Assembly (NCBI GenBank): GCA_021234155.1
Contig: JAJEKV010000175.1
Location: 124,001 to 188,000, forward strand
Direction: 5' to 3'
DNA: 64,000 nucleotides
From: Isoetes taiwanensis
Lineage: Eukaryota > Streptophyta > Lycopodiopsida > Isoetales > Isoetaceae
Shown: positions 43,718 through 55,428 of the stretch, one piece after another
Layout: each line of letters begins with the position of its first letter
Position numbering within the stretch: the first letter of the stretch is position 1
Translations under genes and position numbers: made by a program
The notes under the pieces: generated by a model
Seen by the model: the letters and a program-made list of their open reading frames with translations, nothing else
What the model was told of the DNA's origin: nothing
Databases searched by the model: none

Positions 43718-46700
43718 GGTACATTCTTACTAGGGATGGGTGATCAAATCAATTGCTTCGACAAGAAAAGAACCCCGACACTTCAAATTATTGAGAATTC
43801 TAGTGAATTTCTTAAGCCGCGATTGAGTAAACTCGACCTCTGAGTGTAGTAGATTAAAATAGAAGAATATGCTACTTAGTTGCAGAGTCTAGTTGAGGAG
43901 CTCTATCTAAGCAACATAGAAACTTGTAATGGCAAGAAACTATAAGCCATGCACAACACCATGACCTCATAACCAAGAGGACACTATTCTACATATCACC
44001 AAGATGGAGGAAAAGGAGAATGAAAAGTGTCAAGAAAAGAAAGTCACAAAAGAAATCAATGTGATGATGCCACTGGTACTGTCACCCATGAGCAAGACTT
44101 TTAGCATTCCAACTCCACTTTTGCCTACATATTATCATTCATTTGAAAGTAGAATATTAAGTGGAGAGACATCTAAATCAATGAGACATGTCCATCCAGG
44201 TTCTGATACTTGTGAATCTTGTTAACCTATAATGAATCAGATTGCATATTTCATGCCTAATAATAGTCTTGATTTCTGAATTTTAACATAAAGGATATTG
44301 TACCGTAGTCCAGTAATGATGGTGAAGGACACAAAATTGAGAAACAGCTACACCAATTCCTTCAAAATTGTACCAAGAACAATCACTAAGTAGAGGCACA
44401 AAAATATGATGTCAACATTGTCTGATCTTTAAAGAACCCTATTAACTGTATTTTCCTGTTTATAACCGAAACATGAAGCCCCTTTGTATTTTCCTATTCA
44501 TACCCAAGACCGAAGGGGCTCCAAGTTGCAAGGCCTGTACGCTAATGCTCAACTCGCAACCTAGCAAAACATGATTAAAAAAATAGAGTGCATGTGTATC
44601 AGAAACCAAGTTTTATCCACTTGTTCATAAATGTTCCTACCCAAATAATTACTATGGTAGACCAATCCTAGATGTCAAAATCTCCAGTTCATGTATGAAA
44701 TCTGCACTTATTGTATCTTCTTTTTTATTTTGAGATGGTGTTGGAAGTTGTGCCTGGAACGCCGCATGTAACGCCGCATGCGGCGTTCCCTTACCGCTTG
44801 GTCCCCTTCCGTGACTATTTTTGAATTTCGTCTCTTCCCACTTGCTATTGAACTTCGTACTTCGGACCGGATGAAGGTTTCGGACCTGGGATGAAGATTG
44901 TGGCTATGGCGTCGGGCCGATTCCGTCCTAATTTTAGCATCAAACATGTGCCCATAATCGTAAGTTATTTTGGCATTCATTTACAAAGGCAATATTATCA
45001 AACTAAATTTTGTCCCATTCTTCCGTGCAATAGTTACTTTTCCTCAAGAGAACATGAAATCTTTGAAAGGTAAGGGAGCTTCTGGACAAATGTGAGCTTC
45101 TTAATAAATCTTGAGTTGGTGCCATTTTCTCCTCATTTCAAGCTCCCCAGATTTCGTTTCTCCCCTTTTTTCTTTGTAGTACCGCTAGCATTCGAAGTAG
45201 CCAAGACATCCGATCCTGCTCAAAGTCGAACTAGAAAGGCACTTGCGCATTTTCAAATGCAAAGGCACCGTGAATTCAAGAGAAATAAGAGTAAATCTTT
45301 GACTCACTCACCATGTTTTTTAAGTTTACCAATGTAGGCTTATTATACTGCTGAAGGTTTTTCATTGTTTGTGACTAGAGATAATCTTGAAGGGAGAAAA
45401 CCAGATTCATTGGATAGCCACATCACAAGGTTTGTTTCTTTGCATTTTCTTTACAATACTTTTGTTCTACGTTTGGTTTAAAAAATTCATGCAAGATCTA
45501 AGGTAGAACTGCCGCTGTCTATGGTTAATAGACCCATTGCTTGGTACGTTACAATGTGGCTACCTTTTGAAGGTCATGAAGTATTTTTCTGACATATTTA
45601 TCAGGTGATTCCATCAGGAGGTTTTCTGCTCGGCTAGCAATCAATCAGGCTAGAGCAGCAAAGGTTCAAATGATACATTCTCAAAATTCTTAAGAAGACC
45701 ACTACTTTGTACATGGATTGTTCTTCGCTGTTGGGCAAGTACCTCCATTTTCTGAAATTTTGGTTTTACTTAGATTTTGTACATGCTTTCTCCTTTTCCT
45801 AAAAGTAGTATCACTGCTATTCTTTGATTCTAACTTGCAGTTGCTTAACCCATTCCTACAAATGTTTCTGTTTCTCCTTCACTTCAAGTAGCATTAGCTT
45901 CACAAAAAGGATAACACAGGCCACCTTTTGTTTTCCAAATGCTTCTAATTCTTGCATCTTATAGCAAGCATCTCTCTTCTAAATTTGTTTGAAAATAGAA
46001 AGTTGTTAAGCTGAGCTCAAATTTAAAGCAAGCGAGGGATATGCTTGCAGAATCCATGCCTTCTCATTGATATACGCAAATATGACATTTGTGCAGGACT
46101 TAACCATTTAGGATATGGTTGGCACAGTGGAGAAGTATGTGAATCGAATATCTAACAAGTACCCATATTGGAAGAGAATTCTTGAAGCATATCAGTTTTT
46201 GATTATGGTCCAAGGGCCACCAACAAAAATTCAATCAGGATTTTCCACTCTACATCCTTGCAGGCCTCCAAGTGCTACAGATATAAAGTGCATTTTTAAT
46301 GCGCCTGGAGCTAAGTGCCATTTGTCCAAATGGTAGAACAAACTTATAATGTCTGGTTTGAGTCATTGCTGGATTGCGCTCCTAATATATCCATTACATC
46401 ATCTATATGAAGAAAGTGAAAGAGTAAAGTGCAAGATTACTCTTCATTATCCAGCTCAGCTCTACTCTAACAACTTCTAGCATCTGGAAGATTCTGCTAG
46501 CATGATTTTCTTAAGTTTGTTTGCTTTGCTGAAGTTTGTCTGCTATCACAAGTTTAAAGACATAAGGATTCTTTTTAAAATTTATTTTTGCATGCTCTAA
46601 TTATATATAACCATTATCTTGGATGTGTATTCAGAAGCATCTGGACATTCATATGCAGATGGCTGTCATCTGAACTGTTATGGTGGTAGTTTGCAAGGTC

Positions 46701-47225
46701 TACTTTGGTTTGATGATGTTTATAAGTGTTGGTGGAGCTCTCACCCCTGTGCAAGCAAGGTAAGGTCTTTAATAGAACGCTTTTATTTGGACTCAACTTT
46801 TGCTTTGCCCATTTACTTAGTGTTGGCCTTTTTTTACTTTCGGCAGGGTCGCATTAAGAGATATTATTCACCAATCATTGTAGGTATTGAACTAGCACCA
46901 ATCACGTCTTTGAGCGCAAAGTCAGGATGCCACCCTATTCAAATTTGCAATCGGAGTGGAGTGAAAGATGAAAGTAGGGCTCAAAATAGAGAATTTAATT
47001 GGGCATGATTTAATGCTCCAAAAGCAAATGAATTTGGTATAAAATCTGTTTGTCATAGCTTGGCTGAAAAATATTGATGTTAGAGCTGGTACAAAAAAGT
47101 GGTTCCAAAAGCTGTTCACAAAAATACAAGATTACAAAATCTTTCACCACCTCTCTGTTTTACAAAATTGGCTAGGTACTCTGTTCTTCTTTCTCCTTTT
47201 TGATGTTTCAAGTGATGATTTAAAC
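43718..47225. other. Mostly non-coding, with repeats and unassigned frames
   Basis: Holds an 18-bp palindrome (44770-44787) inside a repeat shared with 4870-4990. Frames at 45092-45337 (KTSDPAQSRTRKALAHFQMQ) and 46115-46336 (VEKYVNRISNKYPYWKRILE) look exon-like, but I do not recognise them and cannot link them. Either may be old pseudogene exons. Confidence 0.35.
44770..44787. repeat. Perfect 18-bp palindrome
   Basis: AACGCCGCATGCGGCGTT is its own reverse complement. Another AACGCCGCATG lies just upstream (44759-44769). Confidence 0.9.
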
Positions 47226-48360
47226 TTGCTACAAAAATATATGGTGTTTCCGTAGAAGCAAGTGCAACGCATAATCTTGGGCATGCTGGTCTCACATTCT
47301 GGAGCACAAGTATAACTATTATCAAGGATCCAAGATGGAGAAGAGGGCAAGAAACATGGGGATGCAGAAGAGGGCAAGGAAGGTCTACAAGAATTGGATT
47401 TCATATTGAGTCTTTTGCTCAAGGTTTCTGCCAGCTTTACATAATCATATGACAGCTTATGATGTGGATAGCTGGCTGGGCACAGACCATGACCATCTCG
47501 ATGCGAAGGTATATTTGGTGAGTGTTTTTTAATGTTTTTCATGCAAGCTTGGCATATAATTTCAACCTCTTCACCTTAAATTATGCATTACTTTATCATA
47601 TGATGCTAGATTTTTGTGTTGAATTCCTTCGTGGAGCCTCCAAAAACAAATAAATATTGAATTGTAAAATACATTAACTTAGAAGTTTGTGAAAACCAGT
47701 GTCACAGATTTGACTCATGCCATGTCTATTTTGGTGTTTTGGGTTAGATAACTCAAATAGATCTGGATGATACATGCAATGTGTCATTCAAAAGTTGTGT
47801 GGAGGCTTTGTTATGTGTTTTTACAATGACGTTAATATGACGACACATGCAGCTGAGGCATTGCAAGGAGGAAAAATGTCTGAATTGGACTTGAATCAAG
47901 CTCTGACTAATTTATTTACTATCAGAATGCACCTTGGCTTATTTAATGGCAACCTGGCAAGTCAACAGTACGGCAACTTGCACAAAAGAAAATCAACATC
48001 TGCTTTACAGGGGGTTGTGTTCTTAAAAAACGATGGTATGTTACCACTTTCATGAACAAAAACTGGGACATTAGGTTCTTATAGATCCCAACGGCAATGT
48101 AAAACAGACCATGATTGGGAATCACGAAGATAAGGCATATGTAGAAACGAAAGTTTGGGGAGAAATGTTTTCAAGTGCTTTTGTCATAATGATTATGATA
48201 TCCTATAGTGTACTTTTAGCATATGTAGGTATTTGACTACTTTATAGGATCTTCACTCTTACACTGGAGTAAGATATTCTCCAAGCTGTGGAAATGTAGC
48301 ATGCCAAAAAGAGGATTTTGTCAATCAGGCAATTGATACAGCATCAAAAGTTTGGTTGTT
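47226..48360 (+). pseudogene. GH3 beta-xylosidase/arabinofuranosidase pseudogene
   Basis: Ordered, gapped matches to plant BXL-type glycoside hydrolase family 3: [10 protein letters not shown] and [11 protein letters not shown] (47270-47360), TAYDVDSWLGTDHDHLDAK ending at a GT donor (about 47445-47512), IDLDDTCNVSFKSCVE (about 47760-47805), LNQALTNLFTIRMHLGLFNG and VVFLKNDGMLPLS (47890-48052), PNGNVKQTMIGN (48089-48125) and YSPSCGNVACQ (48270-48305). Active members are secreted and trim xylan or arabinan side chains in the wall. Here the stretch between YNDVN and AAEALQGGK is missing, which in the family holds the SDCD-type nucleophile motif. Frameshifts occur after the DPRW motif. The C-terminal half was not found. 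Confidence 0.75.
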
Positions 48361-51180
48361 GGATTAGTTATTTACGTTTGTATAGAAGAATATACAGGGT
48401 TGCTGGCCTGATTTCTTAAGGCTGTTTTTGCTCAAGGATTTGATCAGTGCTATTCTGTTTCCCATTGCTTTTGTGGAACTGTTTCTTTCTCTTGAATTTT
48501 TTGCTTAATTGTTCTTTGTATCTTTTGTTTTCTTCCTGCATTAATGTTTTACTACAGAAAAATGCAAAATTTCCTAAGGCAACTTATTTGCTCAATATGT
48601 GCAGAAGTCAACAGTGTAGTAGTAAATAATGCAAGGCAAGCGCAGAGGAGTGAAAAAAACATGATATCAAACTCTCCATTTCCTCGACAAAATGATAACC
48701 AACATGTCACATATTTTGTTTATCAATGCCCAATGGATTGAATGTTTAGTAAATTACCCAAAAGGCTCTAGGTATGAGAATGGTTAGGAAATTATTGCAC
48801 AGGCACATGACATGGTTATATATGTGAGCAAGCTACTAATTGCAAGTGGCAACGCGAATTACCTTGGTTTTTCAATAAATGGTTCTATAACAATTTTGCA
48901 AAAGGTAGTAGTACTTAAATAACTAAATTAAATAACTAACCATATGCATGTCAAACATATTCGACAAATCACACATTTAGGGTTAAAGAGGTTAAGGTCT
49001 ACAAGTTTAGGGTTTAGGGGATTATGACTTTGGGGTTAGATGATTTATTATAATCAACACAGAAGATGCTACTTAGAGATGGAGCATACAATGCTATCAC
49101 CATCCATCATACTACACATTTAGGCTTTTTAGGTTTAGGATTTCTTTGTGTACATTTGATATTTTATGAATATGTATCAAGTACATTTACATAATTTCAC
49201 ACGGCTACTTATCAAGTTTCTCAAAGACCCTAAATCCTAAAAGCCTTCACACTTGACACTCCTTTACATCTACAGACACAACTACATTTTCAGCCCTTCA
49301 CGCTTGGTATTGCATTACATCTATGGGCACAAACACATTAAAATTTCCACTTACCATTCCACATGTCCACGATTAATGCCCGATCGCGGCACACGTTCTA
49401 GTAGCCGGAATAATAACATAAAATTATCACCTGGCTATTCAATATAAACAGAAATTTCACGCATGACCACTTCCAATCAACATTGGTAGATGCAGTTATT
49501 ATCTTACACTGAACGATTGGTAGTTAGCAAATGTTGACGGCATGTCTTCATCAGTTGTCCCCATATCTTTGAAAACTGCACCTTCCAGTATGTCAGTTCT
49601 TCATAATGTGGCCGCAAAACCTTGTTAAAATCTTATCCTTATATGACTCTCTACTTTGCCCATCCGCACATAAGAATAAACCTTTAAAAAAGAATACGAT
49701 CATCCAAGAGGTTGTTGCATTAACTACCAGGTTTGACAAATTCTTAGCCTTGCATATGCTCTCAGACAAAAAAGAAAGTCCACAAAATTGGCATGTAAAA
49801 TAGGACCTATTCCGGGGCAAATCATCTTCAAGTAGCACACCAAAATCCCTTTCCGATCCACAATGATTGATGCCACGAAAATGCAGTAGGAAGAAAGAAG
49901 TTATTATGAAGCTGAAAATGAAAAGGTATGGCCGATATGCACGTTCAAATGCAAGGATTTAAATAAGCACCTCCTTCACATTTTTGAAGAAGGCACCAAA
50001 TCGTTAAAGAAATGCATCTCAATGTTTGGAAAATCGGAAATTGTTTTCGGCAGGTAAACCTCTTAAAACCTTTGGAAAACAACCTTTAAAAAATCCAAAA
50101 ATATTTTCGACCAAACCAAAAAATCCCAAATTAACAAGATTGATAATAAATTGAAGCGGCTCCTAGCATAAGATATCATGGCTATTAAAATTACTAACTA
50201 CTATGAACTAATTAACGAACTGCATATAATCACATGGAGCAACTCCAAGAATAATATATCACGGCCTGGACTAAAGTGGATCCTGTGACACATGCATTGT
50301 ACTACCATAAGGTATCAGAGCTGAAATTAGATTGACTTTTGTAATACATGTATTGTATTAGCATAAAGTATCACGGCCTGCATTAGCTTGGCACAACCCC
50401 GGGGATTCACTTATGCATAAGGAGGGTATGGCACCTGCATTCTTGTGTATGCATTTTTGAAAGGCAATTTGACTCCTTTGTGTATAAATTTTGTACTAAA
50501 TTAGTGCATAAAAACACCCCTAACCCCTAAGTATACGTGCACAAATGATCCAAAAAAAACCCCTCTGTTGAACTCCCATGGGTTATACGCTGACCAAAGG
50601 TGAATCCCTCGGGGCACAACATAAGGTATTGCAGCATGGAGTGGAAATTTCGATGGACAGAGACAAGTTTTTACAAGCGGCATTCTTTTGTTTTATTCTT
50701 TGTACTTCTACTTGGCATTCCCAAGATTTTCACCGACCTGAATGTTATATAAGCTCTTCATTTTGTAACAACGACCTCGCGAGGTAAATTCTAGATGGAA
50801 ACAATGCCAATTCAACTAAGAAATTTATAGCGGTGGGCTATTCCCAGATTCCCTTGTACTGTAGGTATTCCCTTGTATCCCTTATATTCTTCTATAAAGT
50901 AATAAAATTGGTTTGCCATTCTCAATTTATCCAGTGGGTTGTTCTTAGATTCTCTTGTTTCACAGGTTTGGAGCTCACAAACCTGACACTTTAGGTCAGG
51001 AAATGAGATGACACAAAAAAAGATAAAGATAAAGATAAACTTTTTATCGTCCACAAGAACCCAATCGAGTTATAGGACCCAAACAAAAAGAGGGGCATAA
51101 GCCCAAACCAAAACTGGGGAACAAATCCCCATCATCAGAACAGAAGGGGGGACTAAACCCCATCACAAAATAAATAGACA
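48361..51180. other. Intergenic, no assignable gene
   Basis: AT-rich, with diverged dispersed repeats near 48990-49450. A GGTATCAGAGCT word at 50312 resembles an LTR primer site, but no LTR pair was found around it. Confidence 0.4.
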
Positions 51181-51222
51181 TTTAAGTTTCAATTTTTTAC
51201 AATGAGAATCAGCTGGGGAAGA

Positions 51223-52154
51223 CTAGATATCAAGCACCCAGAGATCAGAAGGCCACTGATCCCGTATAAGAGCTTGTCCTTCTCGGTACACTGCCCACTT
51301 TTTTTTGCAAACGAGCCTCGCGGACTCGGCAAAGTTTCGCCCTCCTTTGCCAGAGATGGACTGGAGTAAGATCCTTCTGTACTGAGAAGGTGGTCCCCTT
51401 AAGGTGGTTACCATGCTTCAGAATGTGGAGCCGAGAGAAGATGACGAGGGAGATGACGAGGGCGGTCGAGTCGTGATGCTCCTACCCGACTGGCGGAGAG
51501 GATGCCGTCTGGGTGTATGCGCATGGTCTGGACGAAAAAATGCTCCACCTCATCCCGAGCCAAAATATCATCCTGCTCTGCAATACCAACAATACGCAAG
51601 TTCAACTCCGGTGTGTGCCGCTCATCCCTTCGGTAACTTCCAGGCTCAGAGGATTGGGTATGCAATGCTCGCCAGTCCGTGTACCGTAAATCCTCCGTCT
51701 GGGTAGACATGTCCACTCTGTCCACATGAGCATGTGTTGCGGCGGCAGTTGATGCCTCTAGGAGGTAAGACTCTGATGTCCACACTAAAGCATCACTGGT
51801 CTGTACAGGCTCCAAGAGGAAAACATGTAGCATCTGGATCATCTGTGTCCACATCTCAATAGACACAGTGAGGGATGTACATGTCATCCCTCCCTCGGCA
51901 TGAATAGCGCACTGGTAGTCCCGGAGCCCAATCTTGAAATATTGAACCTGCGAGTCCATCAAAGCTTGGATGCCAATTCCAAGAGGTTGTTGCGGGCCAA
52001 AGAGGGACGGAGGGAGCTTCAGAGGGACCACCAGGTTTGTCTGTATGTGGCCACGCAACTGTTCACACGACTCAATTATGATATTGTTTAAGGGTAATGC
52101 AATTGGGATAGAATTCCTTGTTTGGCAGGGACTGGCATTAGTGGAGAGTCGCAA
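51223..52154 (-). pseudogene. L1-like LINE ORF1 protein fragment
   Basis: A 248-codon frame starts at 52154. Its C-terminal part, LNLRIVGIAEQDDILARDEV, then HPDGILSASRVG, matches the RRM-like core of L1-type ORF1 proteins. After a frameshift near 51420 the overlapping frame gives SVQKDLTPVHLWQRRAKL and KKVGSVPRR, the C-terminal domain. ORF1p binds element RNA. No endonuclease or reverse transcriptase ORF2 follows on this strand, so this is an orphan, probably truncated copy. The N-terminal 150 residues are not recognised. Confidence 0.6.
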
Positions 52155-52189
52155 ATTAGGAATCCTGGACCAATTGCATTACCCTTACA
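52089..52189. repeat. 17-bp perfect inverted repeat with ~65-bp spacer
   Basis: AAGGGTAATGCAATTGG near 52090 is the exact reverse complement of CCAATTGCATTACCCTT near 52171. It overlaps the start of the ORF1-like frame. Confidence 0.8.
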
Positions 52190-52700
52190 ATATAACAATT
52201 GCTTAGCATAAGATGTGGCAGCTGATGATGAAGAACGGAAGAATAGAACCTAGAACAACCGTTTTTTAACCTATGCAGTCGGTGATGAAGAACCGAAGAT
52301 CCAAATAGCATTCCATGAAATTGGCAGAAGTGACGAGGCCACAGAAAAATAGACCACCGAAAATAGGTCTATAATGGAAAATATTCTAGGATATTTCGCT
52401 ATTTTGACCCAAAAGGTTTAACGCTAGGAGCTGCAAACCAGGAATCCTGGACCAATTACATTACCCTTATAATATAACAGTTGGGGAGCACAGGATCTGG
52501 CAGCCGGTGGTGAAGAACGAAAGAACGGAGCTTAGAACAACTGCATTTTTACTTGTGAAGCCAGTGATGAAGAACCGAAGACTCAAAATTCCATACCAGA
52601 TTTTATAGCAACCCAATTGTTATATTGTGAGTTTCAGCCTATAATGGAAAATATTCTAGGATATTTCGCTATGACCCATAATATCTGCACGATCAAGAAC
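52140..52700 (+). repeat. Tandem duplication, ~290-bp unit
   Basis: Two copies share GGAATCCTGGACCAATT (52160 and 52450), GATGAAGAACGGAAGAA-like sequence, and ATGGAAAATATTCTAGGATA (about 52375 and 52638). Confidence 0.75.
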
Positions 52701-52734
52701 CGTAGTTTTATAACATAAGATTTATGAAGGTGTT

Positions 52735-54300
52735 TTGGGTTATTCGTATAGGAATACGTATAAAAGTGACGATGGCATCTGGGTTATGAAAAGAAGCAGT
52801 ATATTTTTATTTCGAAGGTGCAGCGGCTGGATAAAGGAGCGTGTGCGCCCTGGGCATATGACGATCAGCAACCTCCATTCTAATTATGTTCTCTGCAAGT
52901 GCCGGCATGCCCATGTGCTTCAAAAGGGTATCGGCCATTTCTATTTCTTGTGTTTCCTCATCGGGCAAGCATTTTATTCTGCAGGTCCAGTATACATACA
53001 GGTCAACGATTATTCTTGCCTAGTCTTTTAGTTTGTTAATTCTATCAGTGATCATGTCTATGAGGAGAGCAGCCAGAAAGGGCAAGGTCCTTGTTGCCCA
53101 TGTGCCCATATCTGGTTTTGGTTCCATGCCTCTGGATTCAGGTTCTGTGGAGACTGGTAATTCCCTTGCCATGCCTAATCCTGCCATGCCTAGTCTTGCA
53201 ATGAATTGGGAGGCAATTGATATCTCTGTGACATTGGGACCGGTCGGGCCAAGATGTCCCACTTAGTTTTTTTTTAATGCCCTTTCACCATTTTGTGATA
53301 GAAGTTGTGTGGGTCGGTGTTTGTTGCTCTTGAGAAGGGGTCTTTTGCAGACCACCTTCATGTGCAAGTCGTGGCTAGAGCTCGCTATAAGACAACAAGA
53401 GCCTTGAATGAGGCTATTAAGAGGGATTTCAATTGGTCCTCCGAGCCAACCGGTATTGTTTTATGTTCAAAGTGCTGAAGAATAACATATTACACTTCTT
53501 TGAGGGCATGTTGGGGTATTGTATGAAAGACATAGGTAAGGTGCACTATTCTTGCCATCTTCATAAAGTATTTGAATATAAGATTGAGAAGGAAAAGGAT
53601 CTCTATCTAAGATGGGGTGCTAGGAACACAAAAGGCCCGTGGGTATGTGGCTGTGGAACGGAATGGGCCTGGCCGCAGACTTGGGATGATTTTATGCCAT
53701 CTGATGAGATGGATTGTAACTTTGAGGATCTTCGTGATCCATCCTTCAACCAGAGCTTGAAATTCCAGATCATGGTGTGGATTACATCCCCATTCACACT
53801 AGGGACCACACCATCCCCATTCCATGTGTATTTTTTTTTTTCTTTATGCGGCTTGGGCCATGTTTCTTTTATTTTCTTTGAGGATGGTCTGTGGTAGTGA
53901 CGCCTTTTTGCAGGGCTGACATGGAGAGCAATGGGAATTCTACAGGGGGAGACGGGCCATCCTATCTTAAGCTTGGACTCTAATTTGATTAGTGCCAAGA
54001 TTGATGCATTTCATCCTGATCCTCAGGTTTATCTTCCAGAGGGTAAATAGGTCTTCACTGCAGAAGAGTTCATAACAAGTATTGTGCAGGTTAAGACCGC
54101 TTCGCTTAGGATCCTGAGGAGGCAGTTCACAGGTTTCTACATGGCTATTGATTCTGCGATTTCCAGTGTTGCTTGGGAGGAGCTTGGGACTCCAATGTCT
54201 GAGCTGCAGGCACTGAGATCACATATGAGCTGTGCTAGAGGCCTGCTGACCCAGGAGATCTGCTAGCTTGATGCCATCATCAGGCATGCTGCATCTGGGC
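52735..54300 (+). pseudogene. HUH-endonuclease (Rep)-like mobile element gene, frameshifted
   Basis: In one frame (53320-53476) FVALEKGSFADHLHVQVVA contains the HUH-type motif (His codons 53353 and 53359; H-L-H). In a second frame (53433-53637) GMLGYCMKDIGKVHY supplies a YxxK motif (Tyr 53517-53519, Lys 53526-53528), about 55 codons downstream. HUH Reps nick single-stranded DNA through this Tyr in rolling-circle-type transposition. A single Tyr and no linked helicase fit the replitron-like class better than Helitrons. Similar 'MLGYCMKD' proteins are, as I recall, repeated in non-seed plants and algae. Frames before and after (52735-53266; 53640-54270) may be other parts of the same protein but are not recognised. 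Broken by at least one frameshift. Confidence 0.5.
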
Positions 54301-54507
54301 AGCCTATGAACTAGACCTTTGTGCTCTTACCAGTGTATGTAATGCTTTTATTGTGCAGTTTGACATAGGTGGCATTTTGTGCCACATGTACATTTGGTGA
54401 TCTCATAAATATGTGTTGTTTCTTGTTTTGTTGTCCTGTCTCGGAGAAGCTTGTTTGTTGCATTTGGTTACTAACACTTGTGCATTTTCAGTGGGCTTCG
54501 GCCCCTG

Positions 54508-54548
54508 GGCATAAGGGCGATCCTTTTTCTTGGGATCTCCCTTATGCC
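54508..54548 (+). other. Strong hairpin (16-bp stem, one mismatch)
   Basis: GGCATAAGGGCGATCC (54508-54523), a 9-nt T-rich loop, and GGATCTCCCTTATGCC (54533-54548). Lies just 3' of the HUH-like gene. Confidence 0.85.
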
Positions 54549-54550
54549 TG

Positions 54551-54595
54551 GATGAGCATTGGCATTGCACTTGGGTTCGATTCCCCAGGCTCACT
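54551..54595 (+). other. Miniature tRNA-like element 1
   Basis: TGAGC...GCTCA stem enclosing a T-arm-like GGGTTCGATTCCCC. Too short (about 45 nt) for a tRNA with D and anticodon arms. Follows the hairpin by two bases. Confidence 0.5.
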
Positions 54596-54819
54596 GACAG
54601 CTTGCCTTTGTGGCTTTACAAGTACTGGTACTTGCCATGGCAAGCGCTATGTATATGATCATTGAATGCATGCCGCTAACAATTGCAACATAGAGTGGCA
54701 GTCGGTGGCATGTGTTCGATAGTCGCTGTGCATGGGCTTACTGTAGCTATGGGCAGGCATGGCATGATCTTCACGCAGCATAGTTGGAGATGGCATCCTC
54801 GTGCTATTCCAGGTAAGCA

Positions 54820-54862
54820 ATGAGCATTGGATTGGAACTGGGGTTCGATTCCCCATGCTCAT
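54820..54862 (+). other. Miniature tRNA-like element 2
   Basis: Perfect 7-bp stem ATGAGCA/TGCTCAT enclosing a perfect T-arm TGGGG-TTCGATT-CCCCA. 43 nt long, about 270 bp after the first copy and clearly related to it. Confidence 0.6.
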
Positions 54863-55428
54863 GTCATGTTGGCATCCTGTTGCCATGTGTCAATTGTGCA
54901 CTGTTGTATTGTATTGGTATGACAATGTGGTGTACGGATGCGAGAGTACTATATTAACCAATAGTTCCTGGTCTTCAAGTGCCCCCTTTAAAATCGGGTC
55001 AACAGGGGTCAGTTTGACCCCAGAAAGACCTGGGATGAGTGAACAGGATATATGGAGAGGGAATATTCTACCCATTGTGCCACTATCCGAGGGCCCAGAA
55101 GCTATAATACACACTTTAGCTATAACCAAAAAGAGTTGGCAACCCAATGGTTAGCCAATGGTTAGTACCATTTCCTTCAGTTGGATGCTGCCTAGTGGCG
55201 TGATGTTAAAACTACTATATATGGTGCCGTGTGGGACCGTAATAGTACGCAAGACACTCTCGCCATAGCCATAGCCAGATCCGGAGGACCCAGCATGCTT
55301 GGGCTGTAAATCACGCAATTCGGCAGCTGCCGCTGCGGAATGCGTCGTCTGGCCGCATTGTTCCCAATTTATTTTGCTAAATCTCCAGTATCTGATGCAC
55401 AGAATCTCTTGCTCTTCTTTATGGTCAA

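Noticed and set aside
46115-46336. First exons of the beta-xylosidase gene
   Set aside because: The frame looks exon-like, but the residues do not match the N-terminal part of GH3 xylosidases.
50310-50322. LTR primer-binding site GGTATCAGAGCT
   Set aside because: No LTR pair or TG...CA boundaries were found around it.
52735-54300. Helitron RepHel
   Set aside because: Only one Tyr in the YxxK region, no second-Tyr spacing typical of Helitrons and no helicase motifs.
54551-54862. Two ordinary tRNA genes
   Set aside because: The T-arm and acceptor-like stems are good, but only 43-45 nt separate the ends, so D and anticodon arms are missing.
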